A DNA stretch of 64,000 nucleotides from Bacteroidales bacterium. GTDB lineage: Bacteria > Bacteroidota > Bacteroidia > Bacteroidales > ML635J-15. Position 1 is the first letter of the stretch. Each line of letters starts with the position of its first letter. The notes beneath the pieces were generated by a model, which was given only the letters and a program-made list of their open reading frames with translations, searched no databases and was not told where the DNA came from. The stretch spans positions 1 through 64,000 of the forward strand of contig JAFZRE010000025.1 of NCBI GenBank assembly GCA_017620015.1, read 5' to 3'. The translations under genes were made by a program, and so were the position numbers. Below are positions 35,046 through 43,764 of the stretch, in pieces.

Positions 35046-38000
35046 TTATTCCACCACAAACTTCAACTTATTTTCACCTATTCTTGCAAAGTAAATTCCT
35101 GCTGCAATTTTACCGAGGGATATTTCGGTAGTTTCCGCTTCAATCTTACGGATAAGAATTGTTCTGCCGTTGAGGTCGGTTATTGCAATTTGTTCGCCCA
35201 CAAGGTCGGGAGTAATACTTATTGTGAAACTTCCGTTGTTGGGTGAAGGGTAGATGGTAATGTCGCAAAATTCTTCATCGGAGATGCTTACAGTAGTCGT
35301 ATCATTTGCTACCGAGTAGTTGTACCAGCCAATGTTTTGCGCCGAGTCGATTGCTATAGAACTTATGATGGCAAAATCTTGGTTCTCTTCGATATTTGCA
35401 GGAGCTTGAATGTCTCCGTTTTCGCCAGCAGTTATGCTTTCGGAATTGCCACGCGAACGGTAAATCCTAAAATTGTCGATGTTGGCAGTAGCACCGCCGT
35501 TGCGCAGGGCTACGATATTTCCTTCGGTGAAGAAGTTGGCATCGGTGTACGAACCATAGTAGCGGTTGTCGTAGTAGATGGAACTCTTTCCGTTTGTGCG
35601 GTCGTAAATCAGTTTTACGTTGTGCCAGTTTGTGTTGAGTGGCAGGTCTATGCACTTGTCCTGCGAATAGGTATCGTTTTCGACACGGTAGAATTCAACC
35701 CTTGACGAGCTTGTTGACAGACGGAAGTAGATGAAATATCCGTTGCCGTGGTTTTCGGTTTCGCCGTTGGTGCTCATGTAGTGCAGTCCAATGCGCTGGT
35801 TTGTGGCATCTGGCGACATTTTGAAGTTGAATTCGTACATATATTTGTCGGCTAAGGTCTGATTTACAGTTGTATATAGGTTTGATGTCGCAGTTTCGGT
35901 TTGGATCAGATGTCTGTTGATGATGCTCCACGAACCTGCTACACTTGTCCATTCGTCGCCAATTTCGGTGTCGAAGTCGCTGTTGGCAAAGCCGTTCGAG
36001 TTATTAGCAATCCATTCGTCACCGTCTAGATATTTTACTTGGTAAAAGCGTTCGGTTATGAAATTGTTTTCGGAGTCGTCGAATGTGGCTTCAAAGTCGG
36101 TTCCGTCCCAAGGATGGTCGGTGCTGATTTCGGTTACGGGTGCTGTCCAGTCAACCTTTACGTCCTTTTCAAAGTAGTCCGACCACATTCCGTTGTTGCC
36201 TAGAAGTATGGTTCTGATTCTTCCTGCAAAGCTTCCATTTTCACTTTCGTTGCGGATGTCTCCGTCTTCACCTATTGTAGCGGTAAGATTTGCATTATTG
36301 TTGCGCAAACGTGAAACGTAAATGTCCTTGTATTCGGTCTGGCAGCCTGCTGTACGCAGCGAGAAGCATTCTCCCGATGCGAAAGGATTGGAATCGGTAA
36401 GCGTAACGGCTACAATGTCATCCACATAGCAGGTTATCTTGCCTGTGTTGGTGTCGAAAGTAATCTTGATGTCGTACCACTGACCAGCATTTATGGTGTA
36501 TGAAAGCGAGGTGTAGGTTCCGCCGTTTTCGGAGTAAGAACCGTCAACGTACTTGTAAAGTTGTGCGGTGTTATGGTCGGGACGGATGAACATCATATAT
36601 CCGTTCTGACGTTCAGCATTGTCGGTGAAGAAATAGAACCCAGCACGGCGGTTGGAGCCTTCGCCTGTGATTTTCACCTTGGCGTGGTACAGGTAGATAT
36701 ATCCGCTTTCCTGATGCAGGTTGCAGTGCAGATTTGTGCTTGTCAGTTCTTCATCGGTTTGTATTATTGAACCAGAATTCATAGCCCAGGTTCCATTAGC
36801 ATTTGTCCAATTTCCAGGAATAGTCTGCTCATTAAAAGGTTCGTAAAGTGTTCCGCGCGACGTGTTGGTTGTCCATTTGCCATCTTCTTTGTCAAGAATT
36901 TGGAAGAAAGCCTTGCTGGTGTTGCTTCTGTCGCAGAACGACACATTGAAGTTGTCGTTGTTCCATTCGTTGGCTGTTATTTCGGTTGATGGCGGAACTG
37001 TGTCTGCTTCGGGTGTTATAATGTTCCATCCGCAGTCGTTCATTCTGTTTGCGACTTGAATGCGGAAGTTGGGCAGCATTGCGTAAAGAGTTTCGCCAGG
37101 GCAGGTAGTGCCGAGTGCACCTGTTGAAGTCTGGTTTACATCGCGGTGTCCAGAAATACGGTATCTACTGAATGTGAATTGACCTGCTTGATTTATAATG
37201 TCTGCCGATGAAGTCGGGTCGAGTTGCTTATGGTCGTACCACCATGCAAGCATGTTCCAGCACTTTTCGAGTTGAACTTCGGTTGGCGCTGTTGCAGGGG
37301 AGTCGGAATTGCCGATAAAGTTAAGACCTATTGATTTGCCGTTGCAATTTCCTGCGTGTGCACCCTTAACATCCGATGTCGGTAGGTTGGGATTGTGTCG
37401 ACCTTGGTACATGTTTCCATTTTTGTCGAAAAGGTAGTTGTAGCCAATGTCTTCCCATCCGTTGCTGTTTACATGGTAGTTCCAGTACGAGCGCACAACG
37501 GCGGCACCATCAGTGTAGGTGTCGGGACTTGCTCCGTGGTGTATAATCGTATGTGTTGGCGTTATGGTGGTTGGTGTGTATGTCGGGTTTATGCACTCTG
37601 TATAGTTTCCGCACCACGATGAGCGAGGAACGTATTCGGGAAATTCGAGGCAGTCGCCGTCGCGGGTAGCGTTGACGTGAGTGGTTTGGTTGGATGCCTT
37701 TTCGTTTTCAGGACTAATGTCCTGGAATACAAGCTCTATTTGGGTAAGTTGTACGTTTACAGGAGGGAAGATTAGAAAATCAATCGAGTCGTGCGGATTG
37801 AAGTCGAAGCCGAAAAGCAAATCGGTGTAGAAAATGTTTGGTTCTATGTCTTCGGGACGGAAATAACCATGGTCGTCCTGCCAGTTTGTCCATTTCTCGC
37901 CCTGTGAAGTGCGATAGTAAACAATGAAATGTCCTTCTGGGGCGGTTCGGTCGGTAGCATCGAAACCTATTGCAAACGAGGTAAACGGAATCGGGGCCTT

Positions 38001-38171
38001 CATGCGGAAACCATACGCACCGTCAGCATTTTGTATTAATGGTTCGTTGATGCGTATTCTTGTCAGTGTGCTGCCGTTTTCGGTATGAGTTTTTACTGTC
38101 TTGTAGTTTACCTGGGCAAACGTTGCCAACGATATGGCGATTACTATTATTAATGCAAATAATCGTTTCAT
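35046..38171 (-). CDS. T9SS-secreted peptidoglycan amidase (PGRP/amidase_2 type)
   Basis: A 1041-residue secreted protein. After the signal peptide (SLATFAQ), residues ~175-390 form an amidase_2/PGRP domain: PTHTIIHHGASPD with the first zinc His, a conserved GWEDIGYNYLFDKNG core, and ISGHRDVNQTS...TTCPGETLY with the second His and Cys ligands. It should cut the MurNAc-L-Ala bond. Two laminin-G-like beta domains follow (~440-630 and ~730-950; shared pattern KITFDTNTGKITCYVDD / KLIYDRTNGKSSIYYDN). The C-terminus (IYPSPNNGSFTISITPD to AAGIYFARIGENKLKF) is a sorting domain. Export outside the cell suggests action on foreign peptidoglycan rather than self wall. Confidence 0.92.
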   Translation of the reverse strand: MKRLFALIIVIAISLATFAQVNYKTVKTHTENGSTLTRIRINEPLIQNADGAYGFRMKAPIPFTSFAIGFDATDRTAPEGHFIVYYRTSQGEKWTNWQDDHGYFRPEDIEPNIFYTDLLFGFDFNPHDSIDFLIFPPVNVQLTQIELVFQDISPENEKASNQTTHVNATRDGDCLEFPEYVPRSSWCGNYTECINPTYTPTTITPTHTIIHHGASPDTYTDGAAVVRSYWNYHVNSNGWEDIGYNYLFDKNGNMYQGRHNPNLPTSDVKGAHAGNCNGKSIGLNFIGNSDSPATAPTEVQLEKCWNMLAWWYDHKQLDPTSSADIINQAGQFTFSRYRISGHRDVNQTSTGALGTTCPGETLYAMLPNFRIQVANRMNDCGWNIITPEADTVPPSTEITANEWNNDNFNVSFCDRSNTSKAFFQILDKEDGKWTTNTSRGTLYEPFNEQTIPGNWTNANGTWAMNSGSIIQTDEELTSTNLHCNLHQESGYIYLYHAKVKITGEGSNRRAGFYFFTDNAERQNGYMMFIRPDHNTAQLYKYVDGSYSENGGTYTSLSYTINAGQWYDIKITFDTNTGKITCYVDDIVAVTLTDSNPFASGECFSLRTAGCQTEYKDIYVSRLRNNNANLTATIGEDGDIRNESENGSFAGRIRTILLGNNGMWSDYFEKDVKVDWTAPVTEISTDHPWDGTDFEATFDDSENNFITERFYQVKYLDGDEWIANNSNGFANSDFDTEIGDEWTSVAGSWSIINRHLIQTETATSNLYTTVNQTLADKYMYEFNFKMSPDATNQRIGLHYMSTNGETENHGNGYFIYFRLSTSSSRVEFYRVENDTYSQDKCIDLPLNTNWHNVKLIYDRTNGKSSIYYDNRYYGSYTDANFFTEGNIVALRNGGATANIDNFRIYRSRGNSESITAGENGDIQAPANIEENQDFAIISSIAIDSAQNIGWYNYSVANDTTTVSISDEEFCDITIYPSPNNGSFTISITPDLVGEQIAITDLNGRTILIRKIEAETTEISLGKIAAGIYFARIGENKLKFVVE

Positions 38172-38191
38172 TTCAATGAGTGTTTAACTTA

Positions 38192-38199
38192 CAAAGATA
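38192..38199 (-). promoter_or_regulatory. Promoter -7 element of the secreted amidase
   Basis: TATCTTTG on the minus strand, 20 bases before the ATG at 38171. Confidence 0.7.
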
Positions 38200-38283
38200 A
38201 GTAATTTCGCTGGAAAAATGAGTTTTTTTGAAAATTGTTAATAACTAAAACCCGAATTATTTGTTAAGTAGCGGATTTTTACT

Positions 38284-38291
38284 TATATTTG
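38284..38291 (+). promoter_or_regulatory. Promoter -7 element of rmuC
   Basis: TATATTTG, 44 bases before the ATG at 38336; divergent to the amidase promoter. Confidence 0.7.
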
Positions 38292-38335
38292 CAACCAGTT
38301 AAGATGATTTATAAACCAGTTAAAAATGTAAAATT

Positions 38336-39760
38336 ATGGCAAACATTTTATTGATTATTATCGTTGCCGTTTGTGGCATTATTTTGGGTGCAGTAATTGC
38401 TGCTCTTGTTTTTAAGGCAAAAAACAGTGCAATACAAGCAAATCTTGAAACTGCTAAAGGTCAGTTGGAAGAGGAGAAAAAGCGTTCGCAAGTCGATTTG
38501 CAGAAGGCGGAGGACAATTTCAGTAAGCGTTTGGCTGAGGTTAAGTTGGACGAGCAGAAGCATTGCGAAGCCACAGTTGCAGCCAAGGACAAGGCCAACG
38601 ATGAGGCTATGCAGACACTCAAGTCGCACTATGAGCAGTCGATGAAGGAGCAGCAGGAAAGGTTTGACAAGACGGTTAATGACATTCTTGTCCAAAACAA
38701 GGCTGCAACAGAGGATTTGCTGAAGGCTCGTCAGGAGGAGTTCGCAAAAAGCAGTACAACCAGCATAGGACAATTGGTTAATCCGCTCAAGGAAACCATT
38801 GCAAAGATGGAAGAGTCGATGCAAAAGTCGTCGAAGGATGCCATTGACATCAATAGTGCTATGCGCGAGAATCTAAGGATGATGATGGATCAAAGCAAGG
38901 CTGCGCAAGCGATAACAGAAGATCTTATAAATTCGTTGAAGTACAAAAGCAAGACTCAAGGCGACTGGGGCGAAGCCGTGCTTTCGGAACTTTTGCAGTC
39001 ACAAGGTCTGACGGAAGGCGTACATTATGATACTCAGGCTACTATACGCGATAGCAAAGGTATGGTAGTGAAAACTGAAGACAATAAAATTATGCGTCCA
39101 GATGTCATTCTGCATTTGGATAGTACGCGCGAAGTTATAATCGACTCAAAGGTATCGCTGACAGCTTTCTTTGACTATGTCAATGCCGAAAACGAGGAAG
39201 ACCGCAAGCGGAGTCTGCAAAAGCACCTTGATAGCATAAACGGACACGTAAAGGAACTGTCGAAGAAGGATTACTCGTCGTACATCCAGCCGCCGAAGGT
39301 AAGAATGAACTATGTCATTATGTTTGTCCCACATACTGGAGCATTGTGGACTGCACTCAATGCTCAGCCTGACCTTTGGCGCAAGGCTATGGAACAGAAT
39401 GTTTATATAGCCGACGAACAGTCGCTATACGCAGCGTTAAAGATAGTAAGTATGACTTGGACGCAAATCAAACAGGCTCAAAACCATGAGGAAGTTTTCA
39501 AGTTGGCAAGTGAAGTCGTCGAGCGTATCGGTATGTTTGCTAAGAAATACAGCGAGGTTGGTGAGGCAATTGCTAAGGCGCAGAATGCCTTCGATGATGG
39601 TAAGAAAAAATTGGAGGACAAGGGGCCGAGCATAATACAATCTGCCAACAAACTGATAAAAATCGGTGCCAAGCAAAGCCTGAAACATCCGGTGCCGATG
39701 CTCGATGATATAGAAGACGTGAAGGCTATTGAAGTCGGAGATGCGGAAGAAGTAAACTAG
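38336..39760 (+). CDS. rmuC: DNA recombination protein RmuC
   Basis: A 474-residue protein with an N-terminal membrane helix (LLIIIVAVCGIILGAVIAAL), a long coiled coil (~25-190) and a C-terminal restriction-endonuclease-fold domain carrying the RmuC signature TQGDWGEAVLSELLQ, MRPDVILHL and VIIDSKVSLTAF. RmuC limits rearrangements at inverted repeats in E. coli, which is worth noting in a genome so rich in short palindromes. Its stop is one base from the convergent mtgA stop. Confidence 0.95.
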   Translation: MANILLIIIVAVCGIILGAVIAALVFKAKNSAIQANLETAKGQLEEEKKRSQVDLQKAEDNFSKRLAEVKLDEQKHCEATVAAKDKANDEAMQTLKSHYEQSMKEQQERFDKTVNDILVQNKAATEDLLKARQEEFAKSSTTSIGQLVNPLKETIAKMEESMQKSSKDAIDINSAMRENLRMMMDQSKAAQAITEDLINSLKYKSKTQGDWGEAVLSELLQSQGLTEGVHYDTQATIRDSKGMVVKTEDNKIMRPDVILHLDSTREVIIDSKVSLTAFFDYVNAENEEDRKRSLQKHLDSINGHVKELSKKDYSSYIQPPKVRMNYVIMFVPHTGALWTALNAQPDLWRKAMEQNVYIADEQSLYAALKIVSMTWTQIKQAQNHEEVFKLASEVVERIGMFAKKYSEVGEAIAKAQNAFDDGKKKLEDKGPSIIQSANKLIKIGAKQSLKHPVPMLDDIEDVKAIEVGDAEEVN

Positions 39761-39761
39761 A

Positions 39762-40568
39762 TTATTTCTTTTTCTCCTTCTGTTCGAAATATTTGTCCTT
39801 GTATTTCTCGTAGCGCTCTTCCCATTGCTCTATGCTTTCGTCGTCGAACTTTATTGAACCGATGAGGTTCATGAGGTTTCGGATTTGTGCGGCGCGGGCA
39901 GAGGCTTTCTTGGGACTGCGCTTCGGGTCTCGGGGATTGGGGTAGGCGGCTACAATCTGCGAGGCTTCGGCTTTTGTAAGATTTTTTGCACTCTTGTGGA
40001 AATATTCCTGTGCAGCGGCTTCTGCTCCATAGATGCCAGGTCCCATCTCTATGACGTTGAGATACACTTCCATAATGCGTTCTTTCGGCCAGAATAGTTC
40101 AATTAGAAAAGTCTGATAGACTTCCAGTCCCTTGCGTATCCACGAACGATCTTGCCACAGAAATACATTCTTAGCCGTCTGTTGCGATATTCCACTTCCG
40201 CCACGGTTGCTTTTGCCCGACTTGTGCTCCTCGATGGCAATGTCGATGGCTACGCGGTCGAAGCCGTTGTGCCCCAAGAACATATTGTCTTCGCTGGCAA
40301 CCGATGCATCGACAAGGTAGGGCGAAATTTCGTTCAACGACTTCCAGTCCTTCTTCAGCGATTCTCCTTCGAATACAGAGCGTGAAATCATCGTGAGTGT
40401 AATGGGCGGATTTACCCATCGGTATAGTATGGTTGTGAGTAGGTTAAGTCCGAATATGCAAAGAATAGTAATGAAGATTACCTTCATAATCTTGCGGAAT
40501 ACGGACTTGCCGCCTTTCTTTGTCTTAGGTGCTTTTTGTGAGGCTTTGCCAGCCTTGTTTTTTGCCAT
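39762..40568 (-). CDS. mtgA: Monofunctional biosynthetic peptidoglycan transglycosylase
   Basis: A 268-residue single-pass membrane glycosyltransferase (GT51). A basic cytoplasmic start and helix (IFITILCIFGLNLLTTILY) lead into the catalytic domain with the first Glu in ASEDNMFLGHNGFD, SGISQQTAKNVFLW, KERIMEVYLNVIEMGPGIYG and AEASQIVAAYPNPR. It polymerises lipid II into glycan strands at the periplasmic face. The C-terminus is Lys/Glu-rich. Convergent with rmuC. Confidence 0.95.
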   Translation of the reverse strand: MAKNKAGKASQKAPKTKKGGKSVFRKIMKVIFITILCIFGLNLLTTILYRWVNPPITLTMISRSVFEGESLKKDWKSLNEISPYLVDASVASEDNMFLGHNGFDRVAIDIAIEEHKSGKSNRGGSGISQQTAKNVFLWQDRSWIRKGLEVYQTFLIELFWPKERIMEVYLNVIEMGPGIYGAEAAAQEYFHKSAKNLTKAEASQIVAAYPNPRDPKRSPKKASARAAQIRNLMNLIGSIKFDDESIEQWEERYEKYKDKYFEQKEKKK

Positions 40569-40591
40569 CGGTTGTTATATTATTCGGGGTG

Positions 40592-40599
40592 CAAAGGTA
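40592..40599 (-). promoter_or_regulatory. Promoter -7 element of mtgA
   Basis: TACCTTTG on the minus strand, 23 bases before the ATG at 40568. Confidence 0.7.
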
Positions 40600-40639
40600 T
40601 GACAATATTTTTTCCGTTGTTCGGAAAAATTAAATCATT

Positions 40640-40885
40640 CTATTGTACGCTGCAACTGTCCTTGCTCGTAATGCAGATGTGTGCCAGGGCGAATATTATT
40701 GCAAAACTTACCATCAGAAAATGTCTCAGCAGCATGCCGTCGACTAAAAACAGACAGGATGGAATTATTGCCAATGCCATGCTTTTCCAGTTCGTTTGTT
40801 GTTTGAAATACAGAGCATACACAATAAAATATGCCAGTAGCAGAGTTGCGTTGGCAATAAGGTATGCAACAAAATGCTGTGCCAA
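40640..40885 (-). pseudogene. Truncated duplicate of the 41.4-kb membrane-protein gene
   Basis: The minus strand encodes about 80 residues (HFVAYLIANATLLLAYFIV, then WKSMALAIIPSCLF) that match the C-terminal half of the protein at 41446-41922 almost residue for residue; the DNA is also close to identical across ~235 bases. The N-terminal half, with its cysteine motifs, is absent and the match ends abruptly near 40875. There is no promoter in place, so it is most likely a recent gene fragment. Confidence 0.8.
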
Positions 40886-40930
40886 GGCTACTTTTTTTGT
40901 AAAAGTATTGTTTGGTTATTTGTATTTTGG

Positions 40931-40938
40931 TAAATTTG
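40931..40938 (+). promoter_or_regulatory. Promoter -7 element of the AT-rich membrane-protein gene
   Basis: TAAATTTG, 44 bases before the ATG at 40983 (an in-frame ATG also exists at 40941, probably too close). Confidence 0.6.
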
Positions 40939-40982
40939 CAATGTTAAAAAACGTTGATTATTATTGTTCAAGTAATTCAGTT

Positions 40983-41426
40983 ATGAAAAAAGAAATTAAT
41001 TCGTATGCGACAAAGGCATCAATCTTTGGAATTTTATCGATTGCTTTACCTATTCCTGCATTTATAATTGTGTCATTTTTATTAATATTTCTAATAACTG
41101 CAGAAGGTGTATATATGACTACTTTAGTTGGTATGTTAATTGCGGGATTTATAGGCCTTGTATTTGGAATTTTGAGCCGATTAAATGTCAATAAAGGTGT
41201 TGGTGTCTATGATGACTTACTTAATGAAAGCAATGGAGATGCAATCGATGAGAAGGAACTTTACAAAAAATTTGCTGATAAATATTTTAACGGTGATTTG
41301 AGCCTACCAGAAAAATATTTAAAAAAAATTAGAAGGGGGTATGTATTGTCTCGTTTTGGAATAGTACTCGGGATAGTATTCTTATTTATGTCAACCATAT
41401 CTCTTGTTGTGATATTATCAGTGTAG
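40983..41426 (+). CDS. Small membrane protein in an AT-rich insert
   Basis: A 147-residue protein with two N-terminal hydrophobic helices (ASIFGILSIALPIPAFIIVS and VGMLIAGFIGLVFGILSRL region), a soluble helical middle (KELYKKFADKYF, PEKYLKKIRRG) and a final helix (GIVLGIVFLFMSTISLVVIL). The layout recalls DUF4190-like small membrane proteins, but I do not assign a family. The start at 40983 gives a proper leader after the promoter; an upstream frame extending to 40572 is spurious because it overlaps the antisense pseudogene. The DNA is clearly more AT-rich than its neighbours and lies between the two copies of a duplicated segment, which suggests it arrived with the duplication. Confidence 0.65.
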   Translation: MKKEINSYATKASIFGILSIALPIPAFIIVSFLLIFLITAEGVYMTTLVGMLIAGFIGLVFGILSRLNVNKGVGVYDDLLNESNGDAIDEKELYKKFADKYFNGDLSLPEKYLKKIRRGYVLSRFGIVLGIVFLFMSTISLVVILSV

Positions 41427-41445
41427 CAAGTTATAATTGCAATAG

Positions 41446-41922
41446 TTATTCCATAGGACAACTGTCCTTTCTCGCAATGCAGATATGTGCCAGAGCGAAT
41501 ATTATTGCAAAACTTACCAGCAGATAATGCCTAAGCAGTATGCCGTCGATAAAAAATAGGCAGGATGGGATTATTGCCAATGCCATGCTCTTCCAGTTCG
41601 CTTGTTGTTTGAAATACAGTGCGTACACAATAAAATATGCCAGTAGCAGAGTTGCGTTGGCAATAAGATAGGCAACAAAATGCACTTCCGAGGCAAAACC
41701 GAATTCTGCAATTCCAATGTTGAACACCATCAGGAACATAGAACCGTATCTGCCAATCTGCTCAAGAATGTACATTGAGCGGCAGCAGTTGCATTTTATC
41801 TCTTTGCCTCGGAACTTTATGGCGTATATGATGTTGGGGACTAATATCAGCACAGTAGTAATAAGTCCGAATAAATTTATCCAGTTCCAGCACTCGGGGC
41901 AAATTATTTCGTTTGCTTCCAT
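41446..41922 (-). CDS. Four-helix membrane protein with CPEC/CNCC cysteines
   Basis: A 158-residue protein beginning MEANEIICPECWNWINLF, then a helix, then EIKCNCCRSMYI, then three further hydrophobic helices (FVAYLIANATLLLAYFIVYA, SMALAIIPSCLFFIDGIL, SFAIIFALAHICIA). The two Cys pairs could bind one zinc ion at the membrane surface. No named family is recognised. It starts three bases after the YfcC stop, so it is probably cotranscribed with the transporter. A truncated copy lies 560 bases downstream. Confidence 0.75.
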   Translation of the reverse strand: MEANEIICPECWNWINLFGLITTVLILVPNIIYAIKFRGKEIKCNCCRSMYILEQIGRYGSMFLMVFNIGIAEFGFASEVHFVAYLIANATLLLAYFIVYALYFKQQANWKSMALAIIPSCLFFIDGILLRHYLLVSFAIIFALAHICIARKDSCPME

Positions 41923-41925
41923 TGC

Positions 41926-43524
41926 CTAGAATCCGTTTAAGGTCATGTATAATGTCGGCAGGCAGAGCAGAAAACCGAGTGCAATCAGAACCAGCATAAA
42001 TTTCCAGATGAACTTGAACCACAGGTTGTACGGAATCTTGGCCATACCCAATGCTCCGATAAGTACACCCGATGTCGGGGTAATCATATTGGTGAAGCCG
42101 TCGCCGAACTGGAATGCGAGGACTGTTGTTTGCCGTGAAATCTCGACAAGGTCTGAAAACGGTGCCATAATTGGCATCGTGAGTGCTGCCTTTGCCGAAC
42201 CCGACGGAATTATAATGTTCAAGAATGTCTGTATTCCGTACATTATCGACAGCGAGGCTTCCTTGCCAGTGTCCTGCATTCCGTTCGAAAGACTGTTCAT
42301 TATGGTGTCGATGATGTTGCCGTTGGTAAGGATTGCTATGATGCCACCTGCCAGACCGACTACGAATGCAGCTGAGAAAATGTCCTTTGCGCCGTCAAGG
42401 AACATTTTTACTATGTCGTTTGCCGACCTGTCCATCGCAATTCCTGCAGCTATGCCCATTGCTAGGAACAATCCGCCGATTTCTTCTACATACCACCCAT
42501 AGCCCATAACTCCTACAATCAAGTACAATACGGTGAACAGCAGCAGGTTGATTATGTAGAAGTGAACCGACTTGCGCAACATAAAGAAGGATGTGATTAT
42601 AAAAAGTCCCGAAACAATCGGTATTGCAGCAAACTCAAATTCGGCATTTCCGACCTTAAGGCTCGAAATGGGGTAGAAGACAGAGAAAAGTATTACTGCA
42701 ATGGATACGATAATGTAGCTTGCCCAAGCCGATTTTGGAGTGTAGTATTCGATGTCGTCGGCATGGCTGCTGTTGTTTTTGCGCCAGTATTCGTCAATGG
42801 AGTAGGTGAGGCTCTTCTGCGGATTCTTCTTTATGCGCGAGGCATACCATAATATAAATGCAAAACCTACGGCATTTATCACCAGCCAGCAAACGAACCT
42901 GTATTCCCATCCGCTAAACAACGGCAAGTCCGACATGCCTTGTGCAATTCCTATGGTGAACGGATTGAATATTGCTCCGGCAAAACCAAGGTGCGCCGCC
43001 ACATATACCATGCAAAGTCCTGTAATCGAGTCGTAACCCATCGATATTGCAAGTGGTACGAATATTATTACGAAGGCTATTGTTTCCTCGCTCATGCCAA
43101 AAATGGCACCAAATGCGCTGAATAATGTCATTATCAGTACCATGATGATGTTGTTTACGCCGATTTTCTGGAGAAATTTGCGTTTCTCTAGCTTTCGGCT
43201 GAAGCGTAGGAATGAATTTATTCCGGCAGCCAGTGCACGGCTTTCGTTCAGAATCCAGAAACTGCCTCCAACGAGCAGGATAAAAGCTATAATTCCAGCT
43301 TGCTTCTTGAATCCGTCGAAGATTGACGTAAAAATCTGCCAGGTCTGTGGACTTGCATCGACTTCGTGGTAGGAGTTTTCGACGATTACCGTTGTGGAAC
43401 TGCCGTCGGCCAATGCTTTAGTCGTGCGCTCGAATTGCCCTGCTGGAACAATCCACGTGAGTATGGCGGCGATGATTATTATCGAGAATACAATTACGTA
43501 TGTATGCGGTACTTTCTTGAACAT
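41926..43524 (-). CDS. YfcC family transporter
   Basis: A 532-residue integral membrane protein with about 12-13 helices. The start MFKKVPHTYVIVFSIIIIAA and ILTWIVPAGQFER, plus GAIFGMSEETIAFVIIFVPL and SGSAKAALTMPIMAPFSDL with two re-entrant-type hairpins, match the YfcC (COG1288) group of the ion-transporter superfamily. Related proteins carry dicarboxylates or amino acids such as arginine; substrate is not determinable here. The cysteine-bearing membrane protein follows in the same operon. Confidence 0.9.
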   Translation of the reverse strand: MFKKVPHTYVIVFSIIIIAAILTWIVPAGQFERTTKALADGSSTTVIVENSYHEVDASPQTWQIFTSIFDGFKKQAGIIAFILLVGGSFWILNESRALAAGINSFLRFSRKLEKRKFLQKIGVNNIIMVLIMTLFSAFGAIFGMSEETIAFVIIFVPLAISMGYDSITGLCMVYVAAHLGFAGAIFNPFTIGIAQGMSDLPLFSGWEYRFVCWLVINAVGFAFILWYASRIKKNPQKSLTYSIDEYWRKNNSSHADDIEYYTPKSAWASYIIVSIAVILFSVFYPISSLKVGNAEFEFAAIPIVSGLFIITSFFMLRKSVHFYIINLLLFTVLYLIVGVMGYGWYVEEIGGLFLAMGIAAGIAMDRSANDIVKMFLDGAKDIFSAAFVVGLAGGIIAILTNGNIIDTIMNSLSNGMQDTGKEASLSIMYGIQTFLNIIIPSGSAKAALTMPIMAPFSDLVEISRQTTVLAFQFGDGFTNMITPTSGVLIGALGMAKIPYNLWFKFIWKFMLVLIALGFLLCLPTLYMTLNGF

Positions 43525-43764
43525 AATGTGAAATTTGCATGCAAAGATAAATTTAATTTACGATTTACGAAGTACGATTTACGATTTCTCTGACAAGATG
43601 CAAATGATAGTTTCTAAGTTTCTAGGTTTCTAAGTTTCATGTTGCTGACAAGATGCAATATTATTTACAATATTGAATTGAACCTTGAACTTGAAACCAG
43701 AAACGTACGTCAGCACAAGAAACGTGAAACACAGAAACGGCGAAGCCATTCAAACATAGAAACT
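43525..43764. repeat. Intergenic region of mixed short repeats
   Basis: It holds tttacgatttacgaagtacg-type units, two copies of ctgacaagatgcaa, stuttered gtttctaagtttctaggtttc and the unit gaaacggcgaagccattcaaac also found at 31.1 and 57.3 kb. Apart from the YfcC promoter at its left edge, no gene was recognised. Confidence 0.6.
43542..43549 (-). promoter_or_regulatory. Promoter -7 element of the YfcC gene
   Basis: TATCTTTG on the minus strand, 17 bases before the ATG at 43524. Confidence 0.65.

Noticed and set aside
40572-40982. N-terminal extension of the 40983 membrane-protein gene back to 40572
   Set aside because: The extra 137 residues are antisense to the duplicated gene fragment and precede the promoter box at 40931.
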